DNA of 64,000 nucleotides, from NCBI GenBank assembly GCA_040752855.1, contig JBFMHP010000019.1, positions 186,001 through 250,000 on the forward strand. Direction: 5' to 3'. The DNA is from JBFMHP01 sp040752855 (GTDB lineage: Bacteria > Pseudomonadota > Gammaproteobacteria > RBG-16-57-12). Position 1 is the stretch's first letter. Each line of letters begins with the position of its first letter. Shown here piece by piece: positions 25,991 to 33,817 of the stretch. A model generated the notes under the pieces. It searched no databases, had not been told where the DNA came from, and saw only the letters and a list, made by a program, of their open reading frames with translations. The translations under genes and the position numbers were made by a program.

Positions 25991-27205
25991 TTAGTGCGCC
26001 GCCCATTTAACCTTATTTAAATCGATACCGTCTTTGTGCATCTCCCAGAGCGGAGACAACTCGCGCAGCTTGCTCAATTTATCGCGGATCAGGCGCAACG
26101 CATTCTCGACATCCTCGGCGGTGGTAAACCGACCGAAGGAGAAACGGATCGAGCTGTGCGCCAACTCGTCGCTGCGCCCAATGGCGCGCAACACATACGA
26201 CGGCTCCAGGCTGGCCGAGGTGCAGGCGGAACCCGAAGACACCGCCAGGTTCTTCAGCGCCATCAACAGTGATTCACCTTCCACGTAATTGAAGCTGACA
26301 TTGAGGTTGTGCGGCACACGATGTTCCAGATCACCGTTGATGTACACCTCTTCGAGATCCTGAATGCCGGCCAGAAACCGATCGCGCAAGACACGGATGC
26401 GTTTGTTCTCTTCGGCCATCTCCTCGCGGGCAATGCGATAGGCCTCGCCCATGCCGACGATCTGGTGCACCGGCAAGGTGCCCGAGCGCATGCCGCGCTC
26501 ATGGCCACCGCCGTGCATCTGCGCCTCGATGCGCGCACGCGGCTTACGGCGCACGTATAAGGCGCCGATGCCTTTCGGGCCGTAAACCTTGTGCGCCGAA
26601 AGCGAGAGTAGATCGACTTTCATCTTCTCCATGTCGATCTCGACCTTGCCGGCGCTCTGCGCGGCATCGACGTGGAAGATGATGCCGCGGCTGCGACACA
26701 GCTCGCCGATGGCGGCGATGTCCTGGATCACGCCGATTTCATTGTTTACGTGCATGATCGACACCAGAATCGTGTCATCACGCATCGCCTGCGCCAGCGT
26801 GTCGAGGTCGATCAGACCGTTCGACTGCGGGCTCAGGTAAGTCACCTCGAAGCCTTCGCGCTCGAGCTGGCGGCAACTGTCCAACACCGCCTTGTGTTCG
26901 GTCTTGCTGGTGATGATGTGCTTACCCTTGGTCTTGTAGAAATGCGCCGCGCCCTTGATCGCCAGGTTGTCGGACTCGGTCGCGCCGGAGGTCCAGACAA
27001 TCTCCTTGGGATCGGCATTGATCAGCGCCGCGACCTGCTGGCGCGCCCACTCGACCGCCTCTTCCGACTGCCAACCATACACATGCGAACGCGAGGCGGG
27101 ATTGCCGAACTCGCCGTCCATCGTAAGGTAGCCCATCATCTTTTTCGCCACGCGAGGATCCACCGGTGTGGTCGCGGCGTAGTCAAGATAGATCGGTCGA
27201 TTCAT
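25991..27205 (-). CDS. iscS: Cysteine desulfurase IscS
   Basis: 404 residues, a PLP enzyme that takes sulfur from cysteine for Fe-S clusters and tRNA thiolation. The PLP lysine is in SAHKVYGPKGIGAL and the persulfide Cys in SSGSACTSASLEPSYVL. The start MNRPIYLDYAATTPVDPRV and length match IscS. It is followed by iscU and preceded by a second desulfurase gene. Confidence 0.98.
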   Translation of the reverse strand: MNRPIYLDYAATTPVDPRVAKKMMGYLTMDGEFGNPASRSHVYGWQSEEAVEWARQQVAALINADPKEIVWTSGATESDNLAIKGAAHFYKTKGKHIITSKTEHKAVLDSCRQLEREGFEVTYLSPQSNGLIDLDTLAQAMRDDTILVSIMHVNNEIGVIQDIAAIGELCRSRGIIFHVDAAQSAGKVEIDMEKMKVDLLSLSAHKVYGPKGIGALYVRRKPRARIEAQMHGGGHERGMRSGTLPVHQIVGMGEAYRIAREEMAEENKRIRVLRDRFLAGIQDLEEVYINGDLEHRVPHNLNVSFNYVEGESLLMALKNLAVSSGSACTSASLEPSYVLRAIGRSDELAHSSIRFSFGRFTTAEDVENALRLIRDKLSKLRELSPLWEMHKDGIDLNKVKWAAH

Positions 27206-27245
27206 AAATATTGTTACCTCAAAGCCTTTTCAAAATCTTTCCTGG

Positions 27246-28403
27246 TCAAACAGCCAGGCAACTGCCCAGTCGGCGAAGGCTGTCGATTTGCGCGCCGAGC
27301 GCGGTCAGAAAATCATCGACATCTTGCTCGGAGTTGTCCTTTCCGAAACTCACCCGGATGGCACCCTGCGCCGAGTCATCGGCGAACCCCATCGCCCGCA
27401 ACACATGGCTGGGCTTGCCACTGCCGGATTCACAGGCCGAACCGCTTGAAAGCGCGAAGCCGGCCGCATCCAGATTCATCATCAATGTCTCGCCATCAAT
27501 CTTCTCGACAGCAAAAAAAACCGTGTTCGGCAGTCGGTTCGGCGCACTCGAAAACAACGTCACGCCTGGCAACCGCTGCAATCCCTGCTCCAGCCCGTTC
27601 CGCAACCGCAACAGCTGCGCATTCCGCTCAGCAAGCTCCCGCTTGGCGATCTCGGCCGCCTTGCCAAAACCAACGATGGCCGCCACATTCTCGGTGCCTG
27701 CGCGCCGGCCCTTTTCCTGACCTCCGCCGCACAGCAGCGGGCTCAGATCAACGGCCTTGTCGATGACCAGCGCCCCGCATCCTTTCGGGCCATAAATCTT
27801 GTGACTGGACAAGGTCATCAGGTGTGCGCCTAAGGCCGGGAAGTCGACCTCGACCTTGCCCAAGGCCTGCACGGCATCGGTGTGGAAGATCACACCTGCT
27901 TCACGCGCCAGTCGCGCCAATGAAGCCACGTCCTGTATCACGCCGGTTTCATTATTGGCCAGCATGACCGAAACCAACCGTGGCTGACGCTGCAACGCGG
28001 CCTGATACTCTTCTACATCCAGTCTGCCGCACTGATCCACCGGCACCATTTCCACGGTCCAACCATATCTGGCCATTTGCCTGGCCGGCGCCAGCAACGA
28101 AGCATGTTCAATCGCCGACACCGCCATCCGCCCGACACCCGCCGCAGGATTTTGTCCTGCGATAATCATATTGTTGGCCTCGGTACCGCCGCTGGTAAAT
28201 ACCACTTGCGTAGGATGCGCACTGACCAGTTCGGCCACCTGCTCCCTGGCCTGGTCGATGGCGGCACGTGCGTGGCGTCCTAAGAGATGCTGACTGGAGG
28301 CATTGCCGTAATCCCGCGAGAAGTACGGCATCATTGCCTCCACGACGCGCTCATCACAGGGCGTCGTGGCGTTATGGTCGAGGTATACCGAGCGGCATGC
28401 CAT
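27246..28403 (-). CDS. Second cysteine desulfurase, NifS/IscS family
   Basis: 385 residues, paralogous to IscS. It keeps the PLP lysine (SSHKIYGPKGCGALV) and the active-site Cys in SGSACESGSGKPSHVLRAMG, so it should be active. It differs in starting MACRSVYLDHNATTPCDERV and in the residues after the active Cys (ESGSGK in place of TSASLE). It sits 13 bases downstream of iscR and 40 upstream of iscS, inside the operon, which is not the E. coli arrangement. A separate sulfur-donor role is possible; its partner is not shown by sequence. Confidence 0.92.
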   Translation of the reverse strand: MACRSVYLDHNATTPCDERVVEAMMPYFSRDYGNASSQHLLGRHARAAIDQAREQVAELVSAHPTQVVFTSGGTEANNMIIAGQNPAAGVGRMAVSAIEHASLLAPARQMARYGWTVEMVPVDQCGRLDVEEYQAALQRQPRLVSVMLANNETGVIQDVASLARLAREAGVIFHTDAVQALGKVEVDFPALGAHLMTLSSHKIYGPKGCGALVIDKAVDLSPLLCGGGQEKGRRAGTENVAAIVGFGKAAEIAKRELAERNAQLLRLRNGLEQGLQRLPGVTLFSSAPNRLPNTVFFAVEKIDGETLMMNLDAAGFALSSGSACESGSGKPSHVLRAMGFADDSAQGAIRVSFGKDNSEQDVDDFLTALGAQIDSLRRLGSCLAV

Positions 28404-28416
28404 CGGCCGCTAAGCC

Positions 28417-28884
28417 TCAGGCAACCGAGATCTCTTTAGCATCCTGGACGGCCGCGTTTTGCCGAAAGGCGATCTGTTGGACGCGCTGACGGCTGACCAA
28501 GTCGCCAAGGGAAATACCGGCGAGAAAACCCTGAATCTGCTTACTCAGTTCTTCCCACAGTTCGTGGGTGAGACAAGGGCCGTCGCCGCGGCAATTCTCC
28601 TTGCCTTCGCACTTCATCACATCCACGTATTCGTCCACGGCGGTGATGACATCGGCCACGGCGATCTGACTGGAGCTGCGGCTCAGGCGATAGCCGCCGC
28701 CAGGCCCACGGGTACTCAACACCAAACCCTGCTTGCGCAAACGAGCGAAGAGCTGCTCCAGATATGAGAGCGAAATACCCTGCCGCTGAGAGATATCCGC
28801 CAGAGTAATGGGACCTTGTTCGCCATGGATGGCCAGATCCAACATTGCTGTGACTGCGTAACGCCCCTTGGTTGTCAGTCTCAT
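28417..28884 (-). CDS. iscR: Fe-S responsive regulator IscR (Rrf2 family)
   Basis: 155 residues. The N-terminal winged helix begins MRLTTKGRYAVTAMLDLAIH; the [2Fe-2S] ligands fit the pattern C-x5-C-x5-C-x2-H in KCEGKENCRGDGPCLTHELW. Holo-IscR normally represses its own operon when clusters are plentiful. It is the first gene of the isc cluster, and a promoter with an IscR-like half-site lies just upstream. Confidence 0.97.
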   Translation of the reverse strand: MRLTTKGRYAVTAMLDLAIHGEQGPITLADISQRQGISLSYLEQLFARLRKQGLVLSTRGPGGGYRLSRSSSQIAVADVITAVDEYVDVMKCEGKENCRGDGPCLTHELWEELSKQIQGFLAGISLGDLVSRQRVQQIAFRQNAAVQDAKEISVA

Positions 28885-28917
28885 ACTCGTGAGTCCTCTT
28901 GCTAATTAATCCAGGAA

Positions 28918-28938
28918 AATATTCAGAAATTGAATATT
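28918..28938. repeat. Short dyad in the iscR leader
   Basis: AATATTCA-gaaat-TGAATATT, an exact 8-base dyad between the iscR promoter and start codon. It could be an operator or a transcript hairpin; no known family consensus assigned. Confidence 0.55.
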
Positions 28939-28966
28939 CTCGGCTAATCCCATACACTTATGTCTA

Positions 28967-29003
28967 TAGTCGGTTATTATCCATACCTTAGCAAAACTGT
29001 CAA
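28967..29003 (-). promoter_or_regulatory. iscR promoter with IscR type-1-like half-site
   Basis: On the minus strand, TTGACA (29003-28998), a 16-base spacer and GATAAT (28981-28976) form a good sigma-70 promoter. ATAACCGACTA (28977-28967), overlapping the -10, matches one half of the IscR type-1 consensus with one mismatch (ATAACCGACT against ATASYYGACT). The second half is poorly conserved. This fits negative autoregulation as known for IscR. Confidence 0.65.
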
Positions 29004-29039
29004 GATTTCGATCAATAAAAATCCTTATCCAGAAAGCAT

Positions 29040-29801
29040 TTATTCCACCGACTTGTTTTCATCGATCTCGCACCCGTCCAACGCCGGCAGTTTGACCTCC
29101 GCAGCCTTGAGCCCCGCCTTCTCCATCGCCTGATTCATCAGTTCGATCTTCTGATCCAAGGCATGGATATGATCCAGCATGCTGTTGATGGCGTGCGCCA
29201 CCGGGTCGGGCATGTCAGAAGAGGTGCCATAAGCGTCAAACCCCAGCTTTTGGGCGATTTTTTGACGCTTTTCATCGCTTTCTCTGGTCTTTTTGCTGAC
29301 GATACGCCCGGGGATGCCGACGACGGTCGCCCCGCCCGGCACCGGTTTGACCACCACGGCGTTTGAGCCGATCCGGGCGCCTTCGCCGATTTCAATCGGA
29401 CCGAGCACCTTGGCCCCGGCGCCGACAACGACATCATTCCCCAAGGTCGGGTGACGCTTACCCTTCTGCCAGCTGGTCCCCCCCAAGGTGACGCCGTGAT
29501 AAAGAGTGCAATCATCCCCGATCTCCGCCGTCTCACCGATCACAACACCCATCCCATGGTCGATAAAGAACCGCCGACCTATCTTGGCCCCAGGATGGAT
29601 CTCGACGCCGGTGAGCCAGCGCGCTATTGTCGAGATGAACCGCGCCAACCACTTGAAGCCTCGCTTCCACAGCCCGTGCGCGAGGCGGTGCATCTGTAGT
29701 GCGTGGAACCCAGGATAGGTCGTGAGCACCTCAAAGACGTTGCGCGCGGCCGGATCACGTTCGAACACGCACTGGATATCTTCTCTCAATCGTTTAAACA
29801 T
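29040..29801 (-). CDS. cysE: Serine O-acetyltransferase CysE
   Basis: 253 residues. It makes O-acetylserine, the carbon backbone for cysteine, which feeds the desulfurases downstream. The family start MFKRLREDIQCVFERDPAAR and the left-handed beta-helix hexapeptides (PGAKIGRRFFIDHGMGVVIG, GDDCTLYHGVTLGG) are clear. The C-terminal ~80 residues (from DEKRQKIAQKLGFDAYG) are longer than in enterobacterial CysE. It precedes iscR by ~155 bases, a common arrangement. Confidence 0.96.
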   Translation of the reverse strand: MFKRLREDIQCVFERDPAARNVFEVLTTYPGFHALQMHRLAHGLWKRGFKWLARFISTIARWLTGVEIHPGAKIGRRFFIDHGMGVVIGETAEIGDDCTLYHGVTLGGTSWQKGKRHPTLGNDVVVGAGAKVLGPIEIGEGARIGSNAVVVKPVPGGATVVGIPGRIVSKKTRESDEKRQKIAQKLGFDAYGTSSDMPDPVAHAINSMLDHIHALDQKIELMNQAMEKAGLKAAEVKLPALDGCEIDENKSVE

Positions 29802-29835
29802 CTGCTCGCCATTCTTGTTCGATTATTGATAGATC

Positions 29836-30555
29836 TTATTTGTTTTTGATTGCGTTCTCCATCTCGGTCAGGATGCCGCGCAGGATATTGATCTCCACCT
29901 TCTCCAATCCGGTGCGGTTGAACAGGCGCCGCAGCCGGCGCATCACCAGCCGTGGATTCTCGGGGTCCATAAAGCCAATCTTGACCAGCACTTGTTCGAA
30001 ATGATTGAACATCCGCTCGATCTCTTCGGTCGTGGCCAACGGGGCCTGATCCGGCTTGGCGGCGGCCTCGCCTTCCAGCGTCTGCATACGTAATTCGTAG
30101 GAAAGCACTTGCACGGCCGATGCGACATTGAGGGAGCTGAAATCGGGATTACACGGGATGTGCACCAGATAATTACAGCGATCCAATTCTTCATTGTGCA
30201 GGCCGGTCTGTTCCCGGCCGAAGACAAGCGCGATCTCTGACTCAAGCGGCTGCTGCGCAACCAGTGTCGCGCACTCGCGGGCATTGACTTGAGGCCATGC
30301 GATGTAGCGGCGCCGGGCGCTGCTACCGAAGGTCAGGCTGCATCCGGTAAGCGCCTCTTCGAGCGTTGAGCACACCTTGGCCCGCGCCAGGATGTCGTCG
30401 GCGCCGGAGGCGCGCGCGGTGGCCTCCTCATGCGGAAACTCCCGCGGCTGCACCAGATAAAGCCGCTCAAGCCCCATGTTCTTCATGGCCCGCGCCGCCG
30501 CGCCTATGTTTCCCGGGTGCGAGGTGTTGACCAGTACGATTCTGATATTCTGCAT
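29836..30555 (-). CDS. trmJ: tRNA (cytidine/uridine-2'-O-)-methyltransferase TrmJ
   Basis: 239 residues from MQNIRIVLVNTSHPGNIGAA (an upstream in-frame start at 30642 is less likely because the SPOUT domain begins here). It methylates position 32 of several tRNAs using SAM. Knotted SPOUT motifs: VFGREQTGLHNEELDRC and CNPDFSSLNVASAVQVL. The C-terminal TrmJ segment ENPRLVMRRLRRLFNRTGL is present. It is divergent from suhB and upstream of cysE. Confidence 0.95.
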   Translation of the reverse strand: MQNIRIVLVNTSHPGNIGAAARAMKNMGLERLYLVQPREFPHEEATARASGADDILARAKVCSTLEEALTGCSLTFGSSARRRYIAWPQVNARECATLVAQQPLESEIALVFGREQTGLHNEELDRCNYLVHIPCNPDFSSLNVASAVQVLSYELRMQTLEGEAAAKPDQAPLATTEEIERMFNHFEQVLVKIGFMDPENPRLVMRRLRRLFNRTGLEKVEINILRGILTEMENAIKNK

Positions 30556-30735
30556 AAACCTGTCGAAGACCGAAGACACAACTTGTCGGCATGATAGCAA
30601 AAATCCAACATCCGCTTCCGGCGGATTTGATTTGTCTCCCATGTGGCTTGCCTGTTAGAATGGCGCCCCTTTTTCAGTCACAGAACACTTGGTCCGGCCA
30701 ATTTCCTGACCGGCACCCTAAACGGAAGTCCCTCC

Positions 30736-31533
30736 ATGAATCCGATGTTGAATATAGCCATCCGCGCCGCTCGCAAGGCCGGTGATGTCATCGCCCGCTC
30801 GCTCGACACGGTCGACCGCCTCGATGTGGTCAGCAAGTCGCGCAACGATTTCGTAAGCGAGGTCGATCAGCGCGCCGAACAGGAAATCATCTCCATCTTG
30901 CGTAAGGCCTATCCCGACCACGCCATCCTGGCTGAGGAGAGCGGCAATCAACAGGGCAATGAGTTTCAATGGATCATCGATCCGCTCGACGGCACCACCA
31001 ATTTCCTGCACGGCTTCCCGCAGTTCGCCGTCTCCATCGGTCTGCTGCACAAGGACCGCATCGAGGTCGGCGTTGTATACGATCCCATGCGTCAGGAGCT
31101 GTTCTGCGCCTCGCGCGGCAACGGGGCCATGCTCAACGACCGCCGTATTCGCGTCAGCGCTCGCAAGAGCCTGGATGGCGCGCTGATCGGCACCGGCTTT
31201 CCCTTCAGAGACTTGGTCCACCTCGACTGCTACCTGGCCACGTTCAGGGCCATGGTTCCGAAGGTCGCCGGCATCCGCCGTCCCGGTTCGGCCGCCCTGG
31301 ACCTCGCCTACGTCGCCGCCGGCCGCCTGGACGGCTTCTGGGAAATCGGTCTGAAACCCTGGGACATGGCCGCCGGAACACTATTGATCCAAGAAGCCGG
31401 CGGATTGGTTACGGACTTCGGCGGGGGCAGCGAATTCCTCTCCACCGGCAACATCATCGCCGGCAGCCCGAAGGTATTCCATGCGATGCTGCAAACGATC
31501 CAGCCGCATTTGACGCCCGAGCTGGCGAAATAA
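30736..31533 (+). CDS. suhB: Inositol monophosphatase family protein SuhB
   Basis: 265 residues from MNPMLNIAIRAARKAGDVIA. Metal and substrate motifs: AILAEESG, WIIDPLDGTTNFLHGFP and the C-terminal PWDMAAGTLLIQEAGG. SuhB hydrolyses inositol phosphates and in enterobacteria also joins rRNA antitermination complexes. It diverges from trmJ; this pair is conserved in gammaproteobacteria. Confidence 0.96.
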   Translation: MNPMLNIAIRAARKAGDVIARSLDTVDRLDVVSKSRNDFVSEVDQRAEQEIISILRKAYPDHAILAEESGNQQGNEFQWIIDPLDGTTNFLHGFPQFAVSIGLLHKDRIEVGVVYDPMRQELFCASRGNGAMLNDRRIRVSARKSLDGALIGTGFPFRDLVHLDCYLATFRAMVPKVAGIRRPGSAALDLAYVAAGRLDGFWEIGLKPWDMAAGTLLIQEAGGLVTDFGGGSEFLSTGNIIAGSPKVFHAMLQTIQPHLTPELAK

Positions 31534-31596
31534 GCCTTCAAGATCTCGTCGGACCGCCCGATCACAGTAGAGAACACCCTGTGAGGAGGTCCGACG

Positions 31597-31752
31597 ATGA
31601 AGTCCACCGCACGCAAAAATGCCGCAAATACAATGCGCAAGGCCCTGACGGGCCTGGCCGAGATGGTCCGCGCGGCACTCCGCCCAGATCCGGCGTATCA
31701 ATATCAGCCCATTCCGATCAAAACCACGGCAAGACCTCGCCGCAGAGGCTGA
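31597..31752 (+). CDS. Possible small basic protein, 51 residues
   Basis: The frame starts MKSTARKNAANTMRKALTGL and ends TTARPRRRG. It is rich in Arg, Lys and Ala, with an amphipathic first half. GAGGAGG lies seven bases before the ATG, a strong ribosome site. The sequence CGTCGGACC (31547-31555) is the exact complement of GGTCCGACG (31588-31596), which abuts the ATG, so a hairpin could hide the ribosome site. No family recognised; it could be non-coding. Confidence 0.45.
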   Translation: MKSTARKNAANTMRKALTGLAEMVRAALRPDPAYQYQPIPIKTTARPRRRG

Positions 31753-31864
31753 TCGCAACCTGATAGTGAGTTGCGCTTCACATTTCGATATTGATCTGTT
31801 CCGCACAGCGATCCATTCGTTATAATCCCCCCTTGTCGTACGCAATCCAAGGGGGGTATGGAAA

Positions 31865-32968
31865 ATGGATCAGCTATCGAAACTCTTGAAGATCATGACA
31901 CACGTCGGCGCGTCCGACTTGTTTCTCAGCCCAGGACGCCCGCCGGCATTCCGCGTCAACGGCAAGATTCTCCCGCCTGAAGGCCCCAAGCTCACCCCGG
32001 ACAAGATCGAGCAGATGGCGCGCCTCTTGATGATGGAAGAACAGCATCAGGCATTTCAACAGAGTCCAGACCTCAACCTCGGCATCACGCTCCCGAGCAT
32101 CGGACGCTTTCGCGTCAACATCTTCCGCCAGCGCCACCATGTGGCCATGGTCGTGCGCGCCATTCCCGATCAGGTGCGCAGCATCAGCGCACTCGGCCTG
32201 CCCGACGCCCTTAGCCAACTGGTCATGCTGCAAAGCGGACTGGTGATCATCGTCGGACCGGCCGGCACCGGTAAATCCACCACGCTGGCCGCGTTGATCG
32301 AACACCGTGCGCGCAATGAGATCTGCCATGTGATGACACTGGAAGATCCGATCGAATACCTGTTCAAGCACGAGCACAGCGTCATCAACCAGCGCGAGAT
32401 CGGCACCGACACCGTTTCCTATCACCAAGGCTTGATCAATGCGCTGCGCCAGTCGCCCGATGTGCTGATGCTGGGTGAAATCCGCGAGCGCGAGGTGCTG
32501 GAACTGATGCTCGAATTCAGCGATACCGGCCACCTGTGCATGGCGACGATGCATGCCAAGAGCGTGGTGCAGACCATCGAACGCATGCTGCTGATGTTCC
32601 CGGAAAACGAACGCGGCCGCGCGCTGAACGCCCTGGCGCAGAATCTGCGCGCTATCGTCGCCCAGCGCCTGATTCCCGATGTCAACGGCAAGCTCGCCCT
32701 GGCCTACGAAATGCACACCTTCACCGCGCACACCAAGGATCTGATCCGCCGCAACGAAATCGGCGCCATCGAAGAGTTCATCCACAAGGACACCTCGGGC
32801 ATGAGCCAGACCATGGATCAGTCGCTGTTCAAGCTGTTCAAGGCCGGCCGCATCAGCCCGCAAACGGCGTTGAAACATGCCAACTCGATCGCCAACATGC
32901 GTCTGCAGATGCGCCTGGAGCAAAAGCCCGCGGCGCTCTCCGTCGCCAAGCGTGAAATCATCGAATAG
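31865..32968 (+). CDS. pilU: Type IV pilus twitching motility ATPase PilU
   Basis: 367 residues of the PilT/PilU retraction ATPase family. The N-terminal PAS-like domain has GASDLFLSPGRPPAFRVNG; Walker A is VGPAGTGKSTTLAALI, Asp box TLEDPIEYLF, Walker B DVLMLGEIRERE, His box TGHLCMATMHAKSV. The C-terminal part (GMSQTMDQSLFKLFKAGRI) is closer to PilU than PilT. No pilT is adjacent. PilU usually works together with PilT in retraction. It is followed after three bases by a rhodanese gene. Confidence 0.9.
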   Translation: MDQLSKLLKIMTHVGASDLFLSPGRPPAFRVNGKILPPEGPKLTPDKIEQMARLLMMEEQHQAFQQSPDLNLGITLPSIGRFRVNIFRQRHHVAMVVRAIPDQVRSISALGLPDALSQLVMLQSGLVIIVGPAGTGKSTTLAALIEHRARNEICHVMTLEDPIEYLFKHEHSVINQREIGTDTVSYHQGLINALRQSPDVLMLGEIREREVLELMLEFSDTGHLCMATMHAKSVVQTIERMLLMFPENERGRALNALAQNLRAIVAQRLIPDVNGKLALAYEMHTFTAHTKDLIRRNEIGAIEEFIHKDTSGMSQTMDQSLFKLFKAGRISPQTALKHANSIANMRLQMRLEQKPAALSVAKREIIE

Positions 32969-32971
32969 ACA

Positions 32972-33796
32972 ATGACTGCAGTATCCCCCCTGCTCCCGCT
33001 CATCGTTGAACCCGATCGACTCGAAGCAGCCTTGGGCCATCCTCGGCTGCTGATCGTTGATCTGTGCAGCCGCGAGAATTACCAGACGAGCCATATTCCG
33101 GGTGCGGTGCACCTCGAATATGCTCGTATCGTCGACCAGCGCCCGCCTGTCATGGGGCTGTTGCCGGATGCCGCGCGTTTGGCGGATGTCCTTGGCGCGC
33201 TCGGCGTGTCATCCGACCCCCATGTCGTCGCCTACGACTGCGAGGGCGGTGGCAAGGCGAGCCGTTTACTCTGGACCCTGGATGCCATCGGCCACCGGCA
33301 TTTTTCGCTGCTAAACGGCGGGCTGGTCGCCTGGATCGAGGAAGGTCATCGCGTGAATGGCAGCCCAGTCACGCCCACCCGCAACACCTGCCCGATCATG
33401 CCGAACCAAGACGCCCGCGCCGACAAGGCCTATATTCGTGCGCAGTTGGGCCGCAAGGATCTCGGTCTGCTCGATGCACGCTCACCCGGTGAATATCGCG
33501 GCACCGATCTGCGCGCCGCGCGCGGCGGCCACATTCCAGGGGCCCGCAACATCGAATGGACCGATGCCCTGGACAAGACCAATCATCTGCGCCTCAAACC
33601 CGTCGAGCAATTGCACGCGGTGTTGCAAGCCGCCGGTCTGACACCGGACAAAGAAATCATCACCTACTGCCATTCGCATCATCGTTCCGCGCTGTGGTAT
33701 GTCGTCCTCAAGGCGCTGGGCTATAATCGCGTCCGTGGCTACCCCGGCTCCTGGTCGGACTGGGGCAACGACACGGCCACCCCCATCGAACAATAA
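32972..33796 (+). CDS. Thiosulfate/3-mercaptopyruvate sulfurtransferase (two-domain rhodanese)
   Basis: 274 residues with two rhodanese domains. The first (SRENYQTSHIPGAVHLEY) lacks an active Cys loop and ends YDCEGGGKASRLLWTLDAIG. The second (DARSPGEYRGTDLRAARGGH, IPGARNIEW) has the active-site loop TYCHSHHRSALWYVVL with the catalytic Cys. No signal peptide, so cytoplasmic. It moves sulfur to cyanide or thiol acceptors; the physiological acceptor is unknown. Gene spacing suggests an operon with pilU. Confidence 0.9.
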   Translation: MTAVSPLLPLIVEPDRLEAALGHPRLLIVDLCSRENYQTSHIPGAVHLEYARIVDQRPPVMGLLPDAARLADVLGALGVSSDPHVVAYDCEGGGKASRLLWTLDAIGHRHFSLLNGGLVAWIEEGHRVNGSPVTPTRNTCPIMPNQDARADKAYIRAQLGRKDLGLLDARSPGEYRGTDLRAARGGHIPGARNIEWTDALDKTNHLRLKPVEQLHAVLQAAGLTPDKEIITYCHSHHRSALWYVVLKALGYNRVRGYPGSWSDWGNDTATPIEQ

Positions 33797-33817
33797 GCCG
33801 CACAGCGACCCGCCCGC

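Noticed and set aside
31874..33112. Minus-strand open frame of ~412 codons
   Set aside because: Antisense to pilU and the rhodanese, whose motifs are complete.
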